From positions 25,161,558-25,225,557 of the forward strand of contig NC_088873.1 of the NCBI RefSeq assembly GCF_032884065.1: a stretch of 64,000 nucleotides of DNA. Direction: 5' to 3'. The stretch comes from Artemia franciscana (lineage: Eukaryota; Arthropoda; Branchiopoda; Anostraca; Artemiidae). Positions within the stretch are counted from its first letter, which is position 1; the number at the start of each line of letters is the position of its first letter. The notes beneath the pieces are model-generated. The model did not search any database. It worked only from the letters and a program-made list of their open reading frames with translations, and had not been told where the DNA came from. The position numbers and the translations under genes are program-made. Shown here one piece after another: positions 48,390-59,535 of the stretch.

Positions 48390-49715
48390 AAACCACTTCA
48401 TTTGAAAGCTCCAGACATAAAGATTTTAAATATCCAAGTCTTATCCAATAGTTTTTGAATCAAATTTGTATTTGCCGTGTTTTTCTTTGGAAGGTACTTG
48501 CATTCAGAAGTTGGATGGCTTATGGAGCTAGGACACTTCTAGGCAAAAAAAAACTTCTCCATTCAAGATATATCTTACTATAACGAATCTTTTCGTGAAT
48601 TTTAATTTTTCTTGTTTTGTCATTGAGGGTTTGAGAGCAAAGGGAAGATGGGGAGGGGGAAGAGAATTTGTGTGGCCCTTTTAGGTTTGATGCAAAAAAT
48701 AATACTAGGAACATGTTCAGAAGGAGAATAGCCTTCAGATGATGTGATATCTGATAAGTTTTGGCGAAAATGAAAAACCTCATTTGGGCCACCTCTAGAA
48801 TGCTTCCATAACAGGAAAAAATAAAACGAAATTGAATATAGTCATACGACACCTCATTTTAAAGCTCCTAACATAAAAATTTTATAGATTAAGGTCTTAT
48901 CCCATAGTTTTTGGAACAAATTTGAATTTGCCAAGTTTTTCTCTAGGAGGTACTTACATTCAGAGGTAGGAGGGTTTGTGGAGCTAGAGCATTCCTAACC
49001 AAGGAAAATTTCTCTATTTAAGATATATCTTACTATAAAGAATATTTTTACGAATTTCATTTTTTCTTGTTTTGACATAGAGGGTTTGAGAGGAAAGAGG
49101 AGATGGAGGGGGCGAAAGAGGATCTGTGCCACCCTTTTCAAATTGATGTAGAAAATAACGCTAGAAAACATATTCAGAAGAAGAATAGTTTTCAAATATG
49201 TGTTGTCTGATAAGTTTCGACAAAAAATGAAAAACCTCATTTGTTGATTTGCTGTTTGACAAGTCTTGACAAAAATCAAAATTCTCATTTGGGCTACATC
49301 TAGACTGCCTCCATATCAGTAAAAAGTATAATAAAATTGAATATAGTCATGTGACGCCTATTTTGAAAGCTCCTGGCATAAAGATTTTAAACATCCAAGT
49401 CTTATCCAATAGTTTTGAACCAAATTTGAATTTGCCATGTTTTTCTTTGGGAGGTACTTACATTCAGATATAAGAGGGTTTATGGAGCTAGGACATTTCT
49501 AGGGAAGGAAAACTTCTCCATTTAAGATACATCCTACTATAAAAAATCTTTTTACGAATCTTCATTTTTCTTGTTTTGACATGGAGGGTTTGATAAGAAG
49601 GGATGGGAGGCAAAAGAGGATTTGTGTGGCTCTTTAATTTGTGGTGTAGTAAATAATGGTAGAAACATGTTCAGAAGAAGCATAGATTTCAAATGATGTG
49701 CTGTTTGATAGCTTT
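48390..49715. repeat. Tandem array, about 450-500 bp unit, roughly three copies
   Basis: Units start near 48393, 48848 and 49350 with TTGAAAGCTCC.GACATAAAGATTTTAAA-like sequence. Each contains a GGAGGTACTTACATTCAGA block, CTTCTCCATTTAAGATA, TTTTTCTTGTTTTGACAT and AACATGTTCAGAAG. Differences and one internal duplication show the array is not recent. It continues on the far side of the inserted LINE at 51219 to about 51350. Confidence 0.85.
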
Positions 49716-51218
49716 GTGTTGTTGCTGTTTAGTTAACGGTTGAGCAAATCAACCGCTCAGATACATGCAATCCTCTTTCAAAACTTGGGCTTATAAGGCC
49801 ACGTCACTTTGAGAAACACACAAATAAATTTTTGGCAGAGGCCAAGTCGTCAACACTTAAGTTATCTCGGGATAGCACTAGGACGTTGTGCAGAGTGTTC
49901 TTGCTTAAATCACTTGCACTAGTATGTATATGACATCTCTATTTTGCTATTATTGTTAAAAAATATCTGTGAAAAGAAACACACTCAGATTTAAATAAGG
50001 CTAAAATACCAGAAAAAATAAATAAATTAAAAATTCAATACAGTAAAAATAATAGTTAACACAGTTGCTACACTTAAAACGTTTATAAAAGAAAACGTAA
50101 ATACGAGTCAATACATTATAACTTGAAAAAAAAAATCTGAGAATGTTACACAAATTACAACTCTTTATATAAAAAGTCAACAAGAACTTTCTATGGACCC
50201 ACTTAGGGGACTCAGCCTGACCTAGGATTGCTTTCGTTGTAAATGCACCAAAATACTTTATAGTCTGGTTTCGAAACACATTCAAGTCAATCCAATGGGT
50301 TTTAGTTCCCTTCTGTGATAGACACCTTGGGAACCAATCCACTGGATCATATTACTTCCTCACTTCAATATATTTTAAAGCTTATAATCTTTTCCCATAT
50401 CAATCAAAACTGTATCATTATTCTCACTATTTCCAGGTTATAATTTATTTTATTTAGCCCTCCAAGGATCAAGAATAAACTGACAGTGTCGAATCTTTCT
50501 CTAAAGAAATTGTTTATATTTTTTCTCTTTTCCCGGTATAGCTCACAGTCCAATAGCATATGTTCCACTGTTTCATCTTCTGAGAATTTTAGACATATGC
50601 CATCTTCACCATTAAATCTTGCTCAATAATCATTAGTGCCATATTGACCTGACCTAAGTCTGAATAGTAACCGGCCTTCTCGTCTGCTCAACTTGTTATA
50701 TATTGATTTGTCAAACTTCCGCTGCAGCTTACATGTAACGAACGGGTTACCAATCTGGTCTCTTATATTCTAAAAACTTTCTTGCAATACAGATTTACAA
50801 ATATGTTCAAGCTGACTGATTATTATAGGGATGGAACAATCTCGAAACGTTCCTTATGAAGCTGCGGCTTTTGCTTTGCAGTCTGCCAATTCGTTTCCCA
50901 GTATCCTCACGTAAGATGGAACCCACTGCAGGACCACTGTCTAGGAATCCATCAGTGTTATCCATTTAGAGTAGCATTCAGCGATTTCTCCTGACTTATA
51001 TCAATCTGCCTGAAAAGAGCTAAGTGCAGATAACACAGTTTTAGAGTCAGAACATATCAGGATACCAGAGTATCCTGTACCTCAGTTAATGAAATTTCAA
51101 GTGCTTTAGGTAATGTAGCTTGTTCTCCCTGAAATAATGACGTCTTGCTGTGGAATTTGAATTGTTTTGATACAATTTCTAAACACATTTCTCTGTTCTT
51201 CATATTTGTTCTTCATTT
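49716..51218 (-). mobile_element. I-like LINE 3' portion with RNase H, 12-bp target duplication
   Basis: On minus: RNase HI segments FKFHSKTSLFQGEQATLPKA, ILICSDSKTVLSALSSFQAD and VLQWVPSYVRILGNELADCK, carrying the catalytic Asp of SDS and of ELAD. Then come RKFDKSIYNKLSRREGRLLF, RLRSGQYGTNDY and GEDGICLKFSEDETVEHML, the C-terminal zinc-knuckle region. A 3' UTR runs to a CAACAACAC end. TTTGATAGCTTT occurs at 49704-49715 and 51219-51230, a 12-bp target duplication that fixes both ends. It is 5'-truncated, with several stops and frame changes. Confidence 0.88.
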
Positions 51219-52102
51219 TTTGATAGCTTTTGCCTCAAAAATGAAGAAACGAAATCGGGCTATAACTACCTCAATAGCAGTCAAAAGATTTTTTTTTGAA
51301 TTTTGTCATGTAACACCTTATTGAAAGGCTCTTGACAAAACATCTCAAATAATTATGAAAATTTTCATGAAGAATATTTCTGATATTGATTTTAACTTCA
51401 CGCTTAAATTGTTACTTTTAAGTAAAATACTGAAAAGAGCAAGTAGGCTAATTCAAAAACTTAGCATCATTTAAAACAAATTTTAGATCACATTTAAAAC
51501 CTATAGGGTAAGTAATTCTAGATCACGAAGATGAAAGCCGGGAGATAATTTCATCCTGGTTCAATAGAAGATACTGGGGTGTTTAGCCTAGGAGTGCTGA
51601 TCTTGATGGTAAAAGGCTAGGCTACTAGATCACCATCTAGTCTAGGTTTACCATTAGACCATCTAGTCTAGGGTTAATGTAAAGCTGAAATTCTGGAAGG
51701 GTAACTATCTCCTGGAAAGTTATGATGTGTGTAGGCTCCAGGATCAGAACATCAGAGAAAAATTCCAGGAAAAGTTGAATACTAAACTGGAGAGTTTAAA
51801 ATTTGACAGTGTGAAAGATGGATAGAATAATTTTGGGAAAACAATTTATTATTAAGTTGCTCATGGTGTTTTAGGGAAATGTTTGGAACATAGCTAGGAA
51901 TATTAGTGAAAAAGCTATATGTTTAACAGAGTGGAGAAGGGGCATGTAGGCTACAAGAATTATCTGAGCAATAGGTCATATGAAAACAAGGGGAATGTAA
52001 AGTAAATAGACCTAGAGAGGGCATAGGTTTGTAGTAGAGGCCATGGATTAAATTCCCAAGAATCTAGAAAATGTAGTTAGACAGCATAATAGTAAAACAT
52101 TG

Positions 52103-52736
52103 GGTAAAATTCTAGTTAATTGACTTCTTGCTATCTCATAAAGGGTTTAAAATAGGCAAATGAAATTTTCAGGGATAGGTCTACAGGCTAAAGTATGCCC
52201 CAGGAAGGTATTTTAAAGTACCCACCTCCACTCCTTCTCCCTCTAGAGGGCCCTGACCTTTGATGACCTTTAAAAAATATGTGTGTTATAAAAGTGAAAC
52301 CTTGCAAAATAGATCTTCTGCTTATTTAAAATACAACAAAATTGTTTTCTGCTTCATAATTTAGTTCAATTCCATTTTATAAAGTTTTAAAGATATACAA
52401 ATACATTTCCTAAATTTTGAAAAAAAAAACATTAATATGGCTTGAAATTCTACTCAAATAACATGAATTGCATTTTCAGAACTAAAGGCAGAGAGAAAGC
52501 AACTAGCAACTGAAAATTAAGGTAAAATGTTGTTTTGTCAAAATTTCAATAGGTAGGCTATAGACCTGTCATGTAGGCAATTTCAGGACACTCTAGAGAG
52601 AGATGGAGTAGAGGTGGGTACTTTCAAATACATTCCCAGGACATACTTTAGCTTGTAGACCTATCCCTGAAAGTTTCATTTTCCTAACCTAAACCCTTTC
52701 CAAGATACCAGGAAGTCAATTAACTAGAATTTTACC
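52103..52736. mobile_element. TIR element MITE-A, copy 2, 8-bp target duplication
   Basis: It is 634 bases, beginning GGTAAAATTCTAGTTAATTG and ending CAATTAACTAGAATTTTACC. Inverted similarity continues inward for at least 150 bases. AAACATTG occurs immediately outside both ends (52095-52102 and 52737-52744). Without the insert and one AAACATTG, the host LINE reads HNSKTLYWYV across the join. It has no ORF and is non-autonomous. The 8-bp duplication fits hAT, P or Merlin superfamilies; the ends do not decide. Confidence 0.92.
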
Positions 52737-53019
52737 AAACATTGTACTGGTATGTGTAATAAATTGAGAGAGAGTAGGCTTAGTCAATCCAGACTTGTCC
52801 CAGTTATAATGAGGCCACAATTAGTGATAAGGAAAGAGTTCAAAAGAGATGGGCAAAACATTTTGAGAATATGCTAAACCAAGATAGATTTGTGGGAAAA
52901 GATATTGAGGAAAATAAAAAATTTGTGACACTGTGATGGGAAAGAAGAGCTGTTTTGTGAGGAGGAAATAGCAATATCCTAGTACTAAATGGATTAAAAA
53001 AAAAAAAAAAATAAAGTCC

Positions 53020-53528
53020 AGTAAAATTATGACATTTCATATAACTGACTTACCAAAAAAGTGAATATACCACTTGATTGCTTTTTTTATGTTCTTTACA
53101 AACATAATAATTGCTTCTACTGCAAATTTAAATTCAAGCACTTTATGAGCTGTTAAAAATGACAAATTTTCAAAAAATTATGACAGTTTATACAACTGAC
53201 TTACCAATAAAGTAAAAATACCACTCAGTGCCTTTTTTATGTTCTTTACAAATATAGTAATTGCTTCTACAGCAAATTCAAATTGAAGCATTTCTTGGTC
53301 ATTTTCAAAAAATAAATGCTATATTTTTTCAGTGCTAAAACTATAATAATAAGGTTAAATTTATGTTAAATTTGATGTGCTTTAATTTTAAATTTGAATT
53401 AAAAGTGCTTAAATTTGAATTTGCAGTAGAAGTGATTATTATATTTGTAAAGAACATAAAAAAAGGTATCAAGTGGTGTGTTCACTTTATTGGTAAGTCA
53501 GTTATATGAACTGCTATAAAGTTACCTT
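53020..53528. mobile_element. Foldback element MITE-B in LINE-A
   Basis: The left arm holds CATATAACTGACTTACCA, CACTTGATTGC and TTTATGTTCTTTACAAA. A second tandem left arm follows from about 53165. The right arm near 53400-53520 is the inverse of both (TTTGTAAAGAACATAAAAAA, AAGTGGTGTGTTCACTTTAT, TGGTAAGTCAGTTATATGAA). AAGTCC flanks both ends (53014-53019 and 53529-53534), and the LINE frame resumes on the right. There is no coding capacity. Confidence 0.8.
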
Positions 53529-55011
53529 AAGTCCTAGGTGCTGATACTATGGTAAATGAGTCTTAAATCTGATGGCTCTGAGGTTAGAAATAATTTACTG
53601 AAATATATGAATATCATTTTTGAAAAAGGGGAAGTACCTTACAATTTTAAGAAAATCCTAATTGAACCACTGTATAAGAAAGGTGATAAAAGTGAGTGTG
53701 GTGATTATCAAGGCATTAGACTGGTCTCTGTAGGTAGCACATTAATTAGTAATATGGTGCTTTTTAGAAGACAGATACTGTAGACAATATTATAAGATAA
53801 GAACAGTGCAGTTTTGGAAAGGGTAGAGGATTTATTGACCAAATTTTTTATTCTTAGGTTAATAATTGAGAAGTGCCTGAGTTATCAAACACCTTTGGTT
53901 CTCAGTATTATAGATTATGAGCAAGCATTTAGTTTAGTTAAAAGAAGAACTTTAGCAAAGGTCTTATCCTTGTATGGTATATCAGACAAACACATTCAGA
54001 GTAATTAGTGCTATGTACAAGAATAACACTGTTGTACTTAAGGTAGGGAATGAGGTTAGCAGCTGGTCTCATATTGAATCAGGAGTAAAGCATGGTTGTG
54101 TTCTATCCCTTTTTATATGGATCATTTTGATGGACTCTGTGTAGATGGCACAGGAAAGGCAATGGGAGAGCACAGAATCAAACATGGAGGAAAATCTTTC
54201 ATGGACTTAGATTATGCTGATGATTTGAGCATCTTGGATGAAAGTGTTAGCAAAATGAATGAACTTTTAGAAGTTTTGCAAATTCAAGGTGCTAGAATAG
54301 GTCTGAAAATTAATGTTAAGAAGACTAAGTCACAAAGGCTTGAAATAAGTGATTATGAAAAAGTGGCATTGGGTAACAAAAAGATTGATGAGCTGGACAG
54401 TTTCATTTACCTTGGTAATATTATTAGTTAAGATAGTGGGAGCAGTGAAGATGTTAATAATAGAATAGCCAAGGCCAATGGTTTTTTTCAAAGTTGAAAA
54501 AAGTTTGGAAGAATAGGAAGATAAGTCTACAAACCAAGATTAGAATATTGGAAGCTTTAGTGATGACAGTGGTCCAACATGGTTTGGAAGCATTGGTAAT
54601 ACAAAAATGGATGAAGATTTGCTAGATGTTTTCCAGAGAAATTGCCTACAGATTGTTCTGGGTACCCAGCTGACTGAGTGTATTTCAAACAGTAGGTTAT
54701 ATGAAAATTGTGATTCAATGCTGCTTTTGAGGACTATAATGAGAGAAAGTTTGAGTTGGGTAGGATATCTTCTTTGGATAAAGGATTACAGATTGCTCCA
54801 TATTGTCCTTTTTGGCCAGCTGTCTAGGGCTAAATGGAAAGCTGGTTATCCATTGTTGGGTGAGAAGACATCATAAAGAAAGATTTAAGGTAAATGGGAA
54901 CTTCCTGAGAGGCTTTGAATAAGTAAGGATGGAGAAGGAGCATGCATAGCTGTGTTTGCCTCAGTTGGCTTGGGTATTCTGGTGAGTTGTTAGTAATAAT
55001 AGAAGGAGTAT

Positions 55012-55260
55012 TATAAAAGGCACTGAGTAGTATGTTCATTTTATTTGTAGGTCAAAAATTTGGACTATTAAATATTTACCAAAGTGAATACATCACTTGA
55101 TGCCTCTTTTATGGTCTTCCAAAACATAGGCTAATAATTGTTTCTGGGATAAATTTCATTTGAGTCATTAATTGGTCCCAAATGTAACCAAATAACTTGT
55201 CCTGTAGTTTTTGGACTATGATTTAAGGTTGGAAAAATAGTTATAAACTAATTGTATATA
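55012..55260. repeat. Diverged MITE-B relative
   Basis: CACTGAGTAGTATGTTCATT, TACCAAAGTGAATACATCAC, TTGATGCCTCTTTTATGGTC and TAATAATTGTTTCT follow the arm order of MITE-B at 53040-53150. It lies directly at the 3' end of the LINE-A copy. Confidence 0.55.
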
Positions 55261-55269
55261 AATATCTGC

Positions 55270-55460
55270 TTTTAAATATGAGGCTTTAGCTGCCCCAGTG
55301 GATTGGTTAGCTTGCTAGACTTGAAATCCTTAGTGCAGGGGCTTGAGTCCTGGAATTACTGGTTATCTGGCTTAGAACAGGAATCAATGGTGTAAAACTA
55401 TAAGATCAGCCAGAGTCAACTCAACTTTAAATAGACACATGGAAAAATCTAGGTTGAAAG
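55270..55460 (+). mobile_element. tRNA-derived SINE head
   Basis: An A-box-like TTGGTTAGCTTGCTAGA and, 30-odd bases on, a B-box-like GGGGCTTGAGTCCTGG follow GCCCCAGTGGA, the layout of a pol III tRNA-like promoter. A body with GATCAGCCAGAGTCAACTCA follows. The 3' end is uncertain. It is not a functional tRNA, because pairing is incomplete. Confidence 0.6.
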
Positions 55461-56289
55461 CACAGGAAATTTTGGATGATTTGCCTCCAACCAGACACTG
55501 CACTCTTGTTTGAAGGTAGAAAATCAGAAGATTAATACCTACTCTATGCAAAGCACTGGTTAGCATGCAAAAAGGTTTTTTTTTCAATAAGCCCATAAAT
55601 AGTCTCCTGTGATGTTTCAGTGTCATACTAGCAACAAAGGGGAATAAGCAGAACAAAAAATTAAAAAGGGATATGAGTGCTACTCATGCAAAAATGTGAT
55701 TCTTCTTGCTGGTCAAAGTGGGGGGCTGTAAGTTTCTTTTTCAGGGTTTTTCGACAAGGGTGTAGTTTTGTTTTGTGTACTGGATAGTAAAATTTTACTT
55801 TTGTAATATTTTACCACTCAGATTAATCAAAATAATAATTATCATCTTTGAATCAGCTGCAAATGACAATTTTTCTTGCTAGATAGTTTTATTTTTCAAA
55901 ACACTTGCTTAATGGGTTGGTTACTGTGGGATGTTTTGTGTCCTTTTAGGGGCCCAAAAAAATTTGCTTTTGAAGCAATTATTATATTTTGAATTAGCTT
56001 AAAAAGCTACTAAACATTCACTTTCTTCATAGCTAAATTATTTGAAAAGGGAAAATTATTCCTTATTCTTTAAGGTTTAGGCTACCATTAAAAGTTGCCC
56101 CCTCCCTCCCCCTACTTTCCAAATATATACTGTGAACTATGTATATACAATTAACTTTCTGTGTGTGACTCTTTTCTTCAAATTGATTTAGCAGCTATAC
56201 AAGAGCAAATTTAGAACACGGAAATTCCTTTGCAAATATATAATTTGAGTATATATTTGACCATTAGGGGAGTGAGAGGTAAGGTTTAT

Positions 56290-57445
56290 TGGTGTACCTC
56301 AAGGAATTACACAGGGAAGTATTTTTATGGCACTTGGTATTAACCAAGTGACATATAGCAATTGTAAATTCTGTTGGTCAGTCTGTCTCTCTGTCTGTCC
56401 TGGTTTTGCTACTTTAGGCACTTACAGGTAAGCTAGGACGAATAAATTTGGCAGGCGTATAAGGGATCAGACCAGATTAAATTAGAAATAGTCGTTTTTC
56501 GCGATTTGACTATCTGGGGGGGGGAGTGGGGGGTTGGTTAATTTGGAAAATTAGAAAAAAGAAGTATTTTTAACTTAGTATTTTAACAAATGGGTGATGG
56601 GATCTTAATGAAATTTTATATTTGGAAGGATATCGTGTCTCAGAGCTCTTATTTTAAATCCCGATCAGATCCAATGACATAGGGGGGGGGGAGAGTTGGG
56701 GGGACCTAAAATCTTGGAAAACGCTTAGAATGGAGGGATTGGGATGAAACTTGGTGGGAAAAATAAGCAGAGGTCTTAGATACGTAATTAACATAACAGG
56801 AATGGATCTGCTCTGTTTGGGGGAGTTGGGGGGGGGGGGGGGTAATTCTGAAAATTAGAAAAAATGAGGTATTTTTAACTTATAAAAGGGTGATCAGATT
56901 TTAATGAAATTTGAAATTTGGAAGTATATTGTGTCTCAGAGCTCTTATTTTATATCCCGACTGGATCTGGTGACATAGGGGGGAATTGATGGGGAAACCT
57001 AAAATCTTGGAAAAAGCTTAGAGTTGAATGATTGGGATGAAACTTGGTGGGAAAAATAAGCACAAGTCCTAGATACATGATTGACATAACCGGAACGGAT
57101 CTGCTCTCTTTGGGAGAGTTGGAGGGGAGGGTTAATTCTGAAAAATTAGAAAAAATGAGGTATTTTTAACTTACAAAGGAGTGTTCAGATCTTAATGAAA
57201 TTGGATTTTTGGAAGGATATTGTGTCTCAGAGGTCTTATTTTAAATCCCGACCGGATCTGGTGACATTGGAGGGAGTTGGGGGGGGGGAACATAAAATCT
57301 TGGAAAACGCTTAGAGTGGAGGGATTGGGATGAAACTTGGTGGTAAAAATAATCATAAGTCCTAGATACATGATTGAAATAACCGGAACGGATCTACTAT
57401 CTTTGGGGGATTTGGGGATTGGGGGGGGGTAGGGGATTGGACAGG
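56290..57445 (+). repeat. G-rich tandem array, about three ~300-bp units with a lead segment
   Basis: The lead (56290-56520) has ACTTGGTATTAACCAAGTGA and a GTCTGTCTGTCC run. Three units near 56530, 56840 and 57131 each hold a G-run, GAAAATTAGAAAAAATGAGG, TATTTTTAACTT, TGTGTCTCAGAGCTCTTATT, ATCCCGACCGGATCTGGTGA, CTAAAATCTTGGAAAACGCT, GGGATGAAACTTGGTGG and ATAACCGGAACGGATCTGCT. Units differ by a few percent plus G-run length. The 155-codon minus-strand open frame at 57192-57659 overlaps the last unit and is considered spurious. Confidence 0.88.
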
Positions 57446-57899
57446 ATGGACCCATAATTTTATAATGTTTAATTCTTGACAGTGGGAATACAGCAATAAT
57501 GCTGATATAAATGCTGACCTCTACATATTCCCTCTTCAAAGGGCAGTGACCTTTTACAATTTTTGTATAATATAAGTGAAACATAATTTTGGTATTTAAA
57601 GTAAATTTTGCATTTGAAAATAAAATTATAATGATATTTGGCCCTAAAACAGACCTCATTGTGGTCTGTAGGGGCAGAGATATGAATTAAAATCTGAAGA
57701 ATCTGTTATATATTTTTTCCCTCTGTTGTTTTGCGTTTTTGTTGTTTTAATGAATTTATCTCTCTTTCTCAAACTATAAGAAATAGATTGACTGCTCAAA
57801 CAAATGACAAGTAATGTGTTTTGAATCTCTCATGTTTGTTCAATACTGACATATAAGGTTTTAATTATTTATAAATATATTTTCTAAAATTTAGAATAA

Positions 57900-59255
57900 A
57901 AGCCTTGATATAGATTAAATCATGTTGACATGACTGGAATTGCCTCAATTGGGGTAAAGGGCTCAAGCCTTGAGTGGTATTCATCATATCTACATGACTG
58001 ATATCAGATAGTACAGAATGGATCATTTTTATCTTCGAAAAAGAAAATAGAGTGTTGGGTCCCACATGGGTCAATCCTGGGAACCCTCCTTTTTCATCAT
58101 TTTTATTGATTGAATGAAGCATTACCTGTTGGATGCTGGTGTCATCCTGTTTGCAGATGGCACTTTGCTCTTTCTTGCTGCCCCTATGCTTGATGTTTTG
58201 TATAATTAATTTCATAATGCTGTCTATGAATTTCTAACTTTTTCTAAACAAAATTTGTTAACCCTAAACTTTTCTAAAACTTTTTTCATGATATTCTCTA
58301 GACTTTCGTAAAGTGTTGGCAATGATCAAATCATGGTTTGAAGAAATGTGATAAAAAGAGTAGCAACAACAAAATATTTGGGGCTTTTAATTGATGGAAA
58401 CCTGTTGTGGAAAAACCATTCAAATGCTATAGCTGAAAAATTAAGCAGAGGTCTTGGGGTGATGCAAGGAATTAAAAATCTAGTCCCAAAAAAGATTCTA
58501 AAAATGATTTATTTTTCTATATTTTGTCCATATATTAGCTATGGATGCTCTATATGGGCAAGTAATTTTGTAACATGTTTCAAAAGAGTACAAAAACTTC
58601 AGAATAGAGCTGTAAAATTATTATAAAATTATTATCGGAATTTTATGATTCTGACGAGGTTCCTGCCGCGATTCACCAAGTCGCGATTTTCTCGTATAAA
58701 TATTTGAATCGCCTGCTCACCTCTGCTTTTGAAAATCTTTTTACTTTTAATAGAGACCATCATGATCATAATACAAGAAAAGCTGATAACTTAACTCATG
58801 AGTTTAGGAGTACTATTTGGGCATCTTTTGTGATTCAAAATTATGGTCACCAAGTTTGGAATATTTTGCCCGAGGGTGTGAAAAATGTGCCTAGTCTTCC
58901 AGCTTTCAAGTCACGGGTAAAAAAGTTTCTTTTATGTCGTGTGTAATTTTGAGGTAAGGCCCGTTCCAGGTTGTCATTCTATTCAAGGCATTTCCCTGAT
59001 TTGTTTGCTGTACATTTTTTCTGTCTTCTTCTTGTCTTTTTCCTTTTTCTCTTTTTTTCCTTTCTTCCTTCATCAGTTTTCCTTTCTTTCCTTCATCAGA
59101 GTTTTTTTTTGTATTGAGTAGCATGATATGAACGTGGTTTTAATTAGCTGAGGGTGATAACCTTGCTTGCCCTTACAAGCTTATTGCCTTTCTTGGCCGG
59201 CAAATGGCGAATAGTGTTTGTTTTCTTTTGTTAATAAATGCATATCTCATATCTC
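57900..59255 (+). mobile_element. CR1/Jockey-type LINE, 3' half
   Basis: It holds an RT block VGSHMGQSWEPSFFIIFID (the GVPQGSILGP.LF motif, decayed) near 58055 and a catalytic ILFADGTLLFLAA near 58150. KYLGLLIDGNLLWKNHSNAI near 58375, IYFSIFCPYISYGCSIWA and KRVQKLQNRAVKLL follow, and after a frame change HNTRKADNLTHEF and LPAFKSRVKKFLL to TAA near 58946. The 3' UTR ends with an ATATCTCATATCTC tail near 59250, a microsatellite-type LINE end. Confidence 0.85.
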
Positions 59256-59259
59256 AATT

Positions 59260-59535
59260 GCATTTTTCAAAAATTGGAGCCTATGAAGACTGAAAACCTA
59301 AGATTAAGGTTTTTTTGCCAAGCCTTGGATAGATATAGACCTAACATATATGTAATCTTCTAAGCTCTAGATACAAGGAAAAAGAAGTGATAGTAGCTTG
59401 ATAGCATCTTCCCAGGATACATTTTAGATCTTTGATTCATTCTTGAAAGTTTCCCTTGCATAACTCAGCTACATTTTTATATAGCAAAAAGCCTTCAGCT
59501 AGAACTTTGTTGTACCATTCTTTCCAAATATGTAA
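59260..59535. repeat. Possible diverged MITE-A relative
   Basis: CTTCCCAGGATACATTTTAG, GATTCATTCTTGAAAGTTTC and CAGCTAGAACTTTGTTGTAC resemble the right arm of MITE-A in order. The left half is barely recognisable. Confidence 0.35.

Larger units (their letters stand above)
51500..55010 (+). mobile_element. LINE-A (RTE-like) long copy, with two nested insertions
   Basis: Reading order: end of the endonuclease and linker (NVKLKF near 51680, QDQNIREKFQEKLNTKLESL near 51740); a linker with NISEKA and SYENK (51900-52000); insertion MITE-A; NKLRESRL, ISDKERVQKRWAKHFENMLN (52830-52870); insertion MITE-B; NNLLKYMNIIFEKGEVPYNF, IEPLYKKGDKSECGDYQGIR, LIIEKC, SIIDYEQAFSLVKRRTLAKV (catalytic Asp), MDLDYADDLSILDESVSKMN (YADD), LKINVKKTKSQRLEISDYEK, then MDEDLLDVFQRNCLQIVLGT and the C-terminal tail. 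It has many frame changes and stops. The 3' end has a GTTGTTAGTAATAATAG tail. Confidence 0.85.

Noticed and set aside
57192-57659. 155-codon minus-strand open frame
   Set aside because: Much of it is antisense of the G-rich tandem array, and its Pro-rich segments come from C runs.
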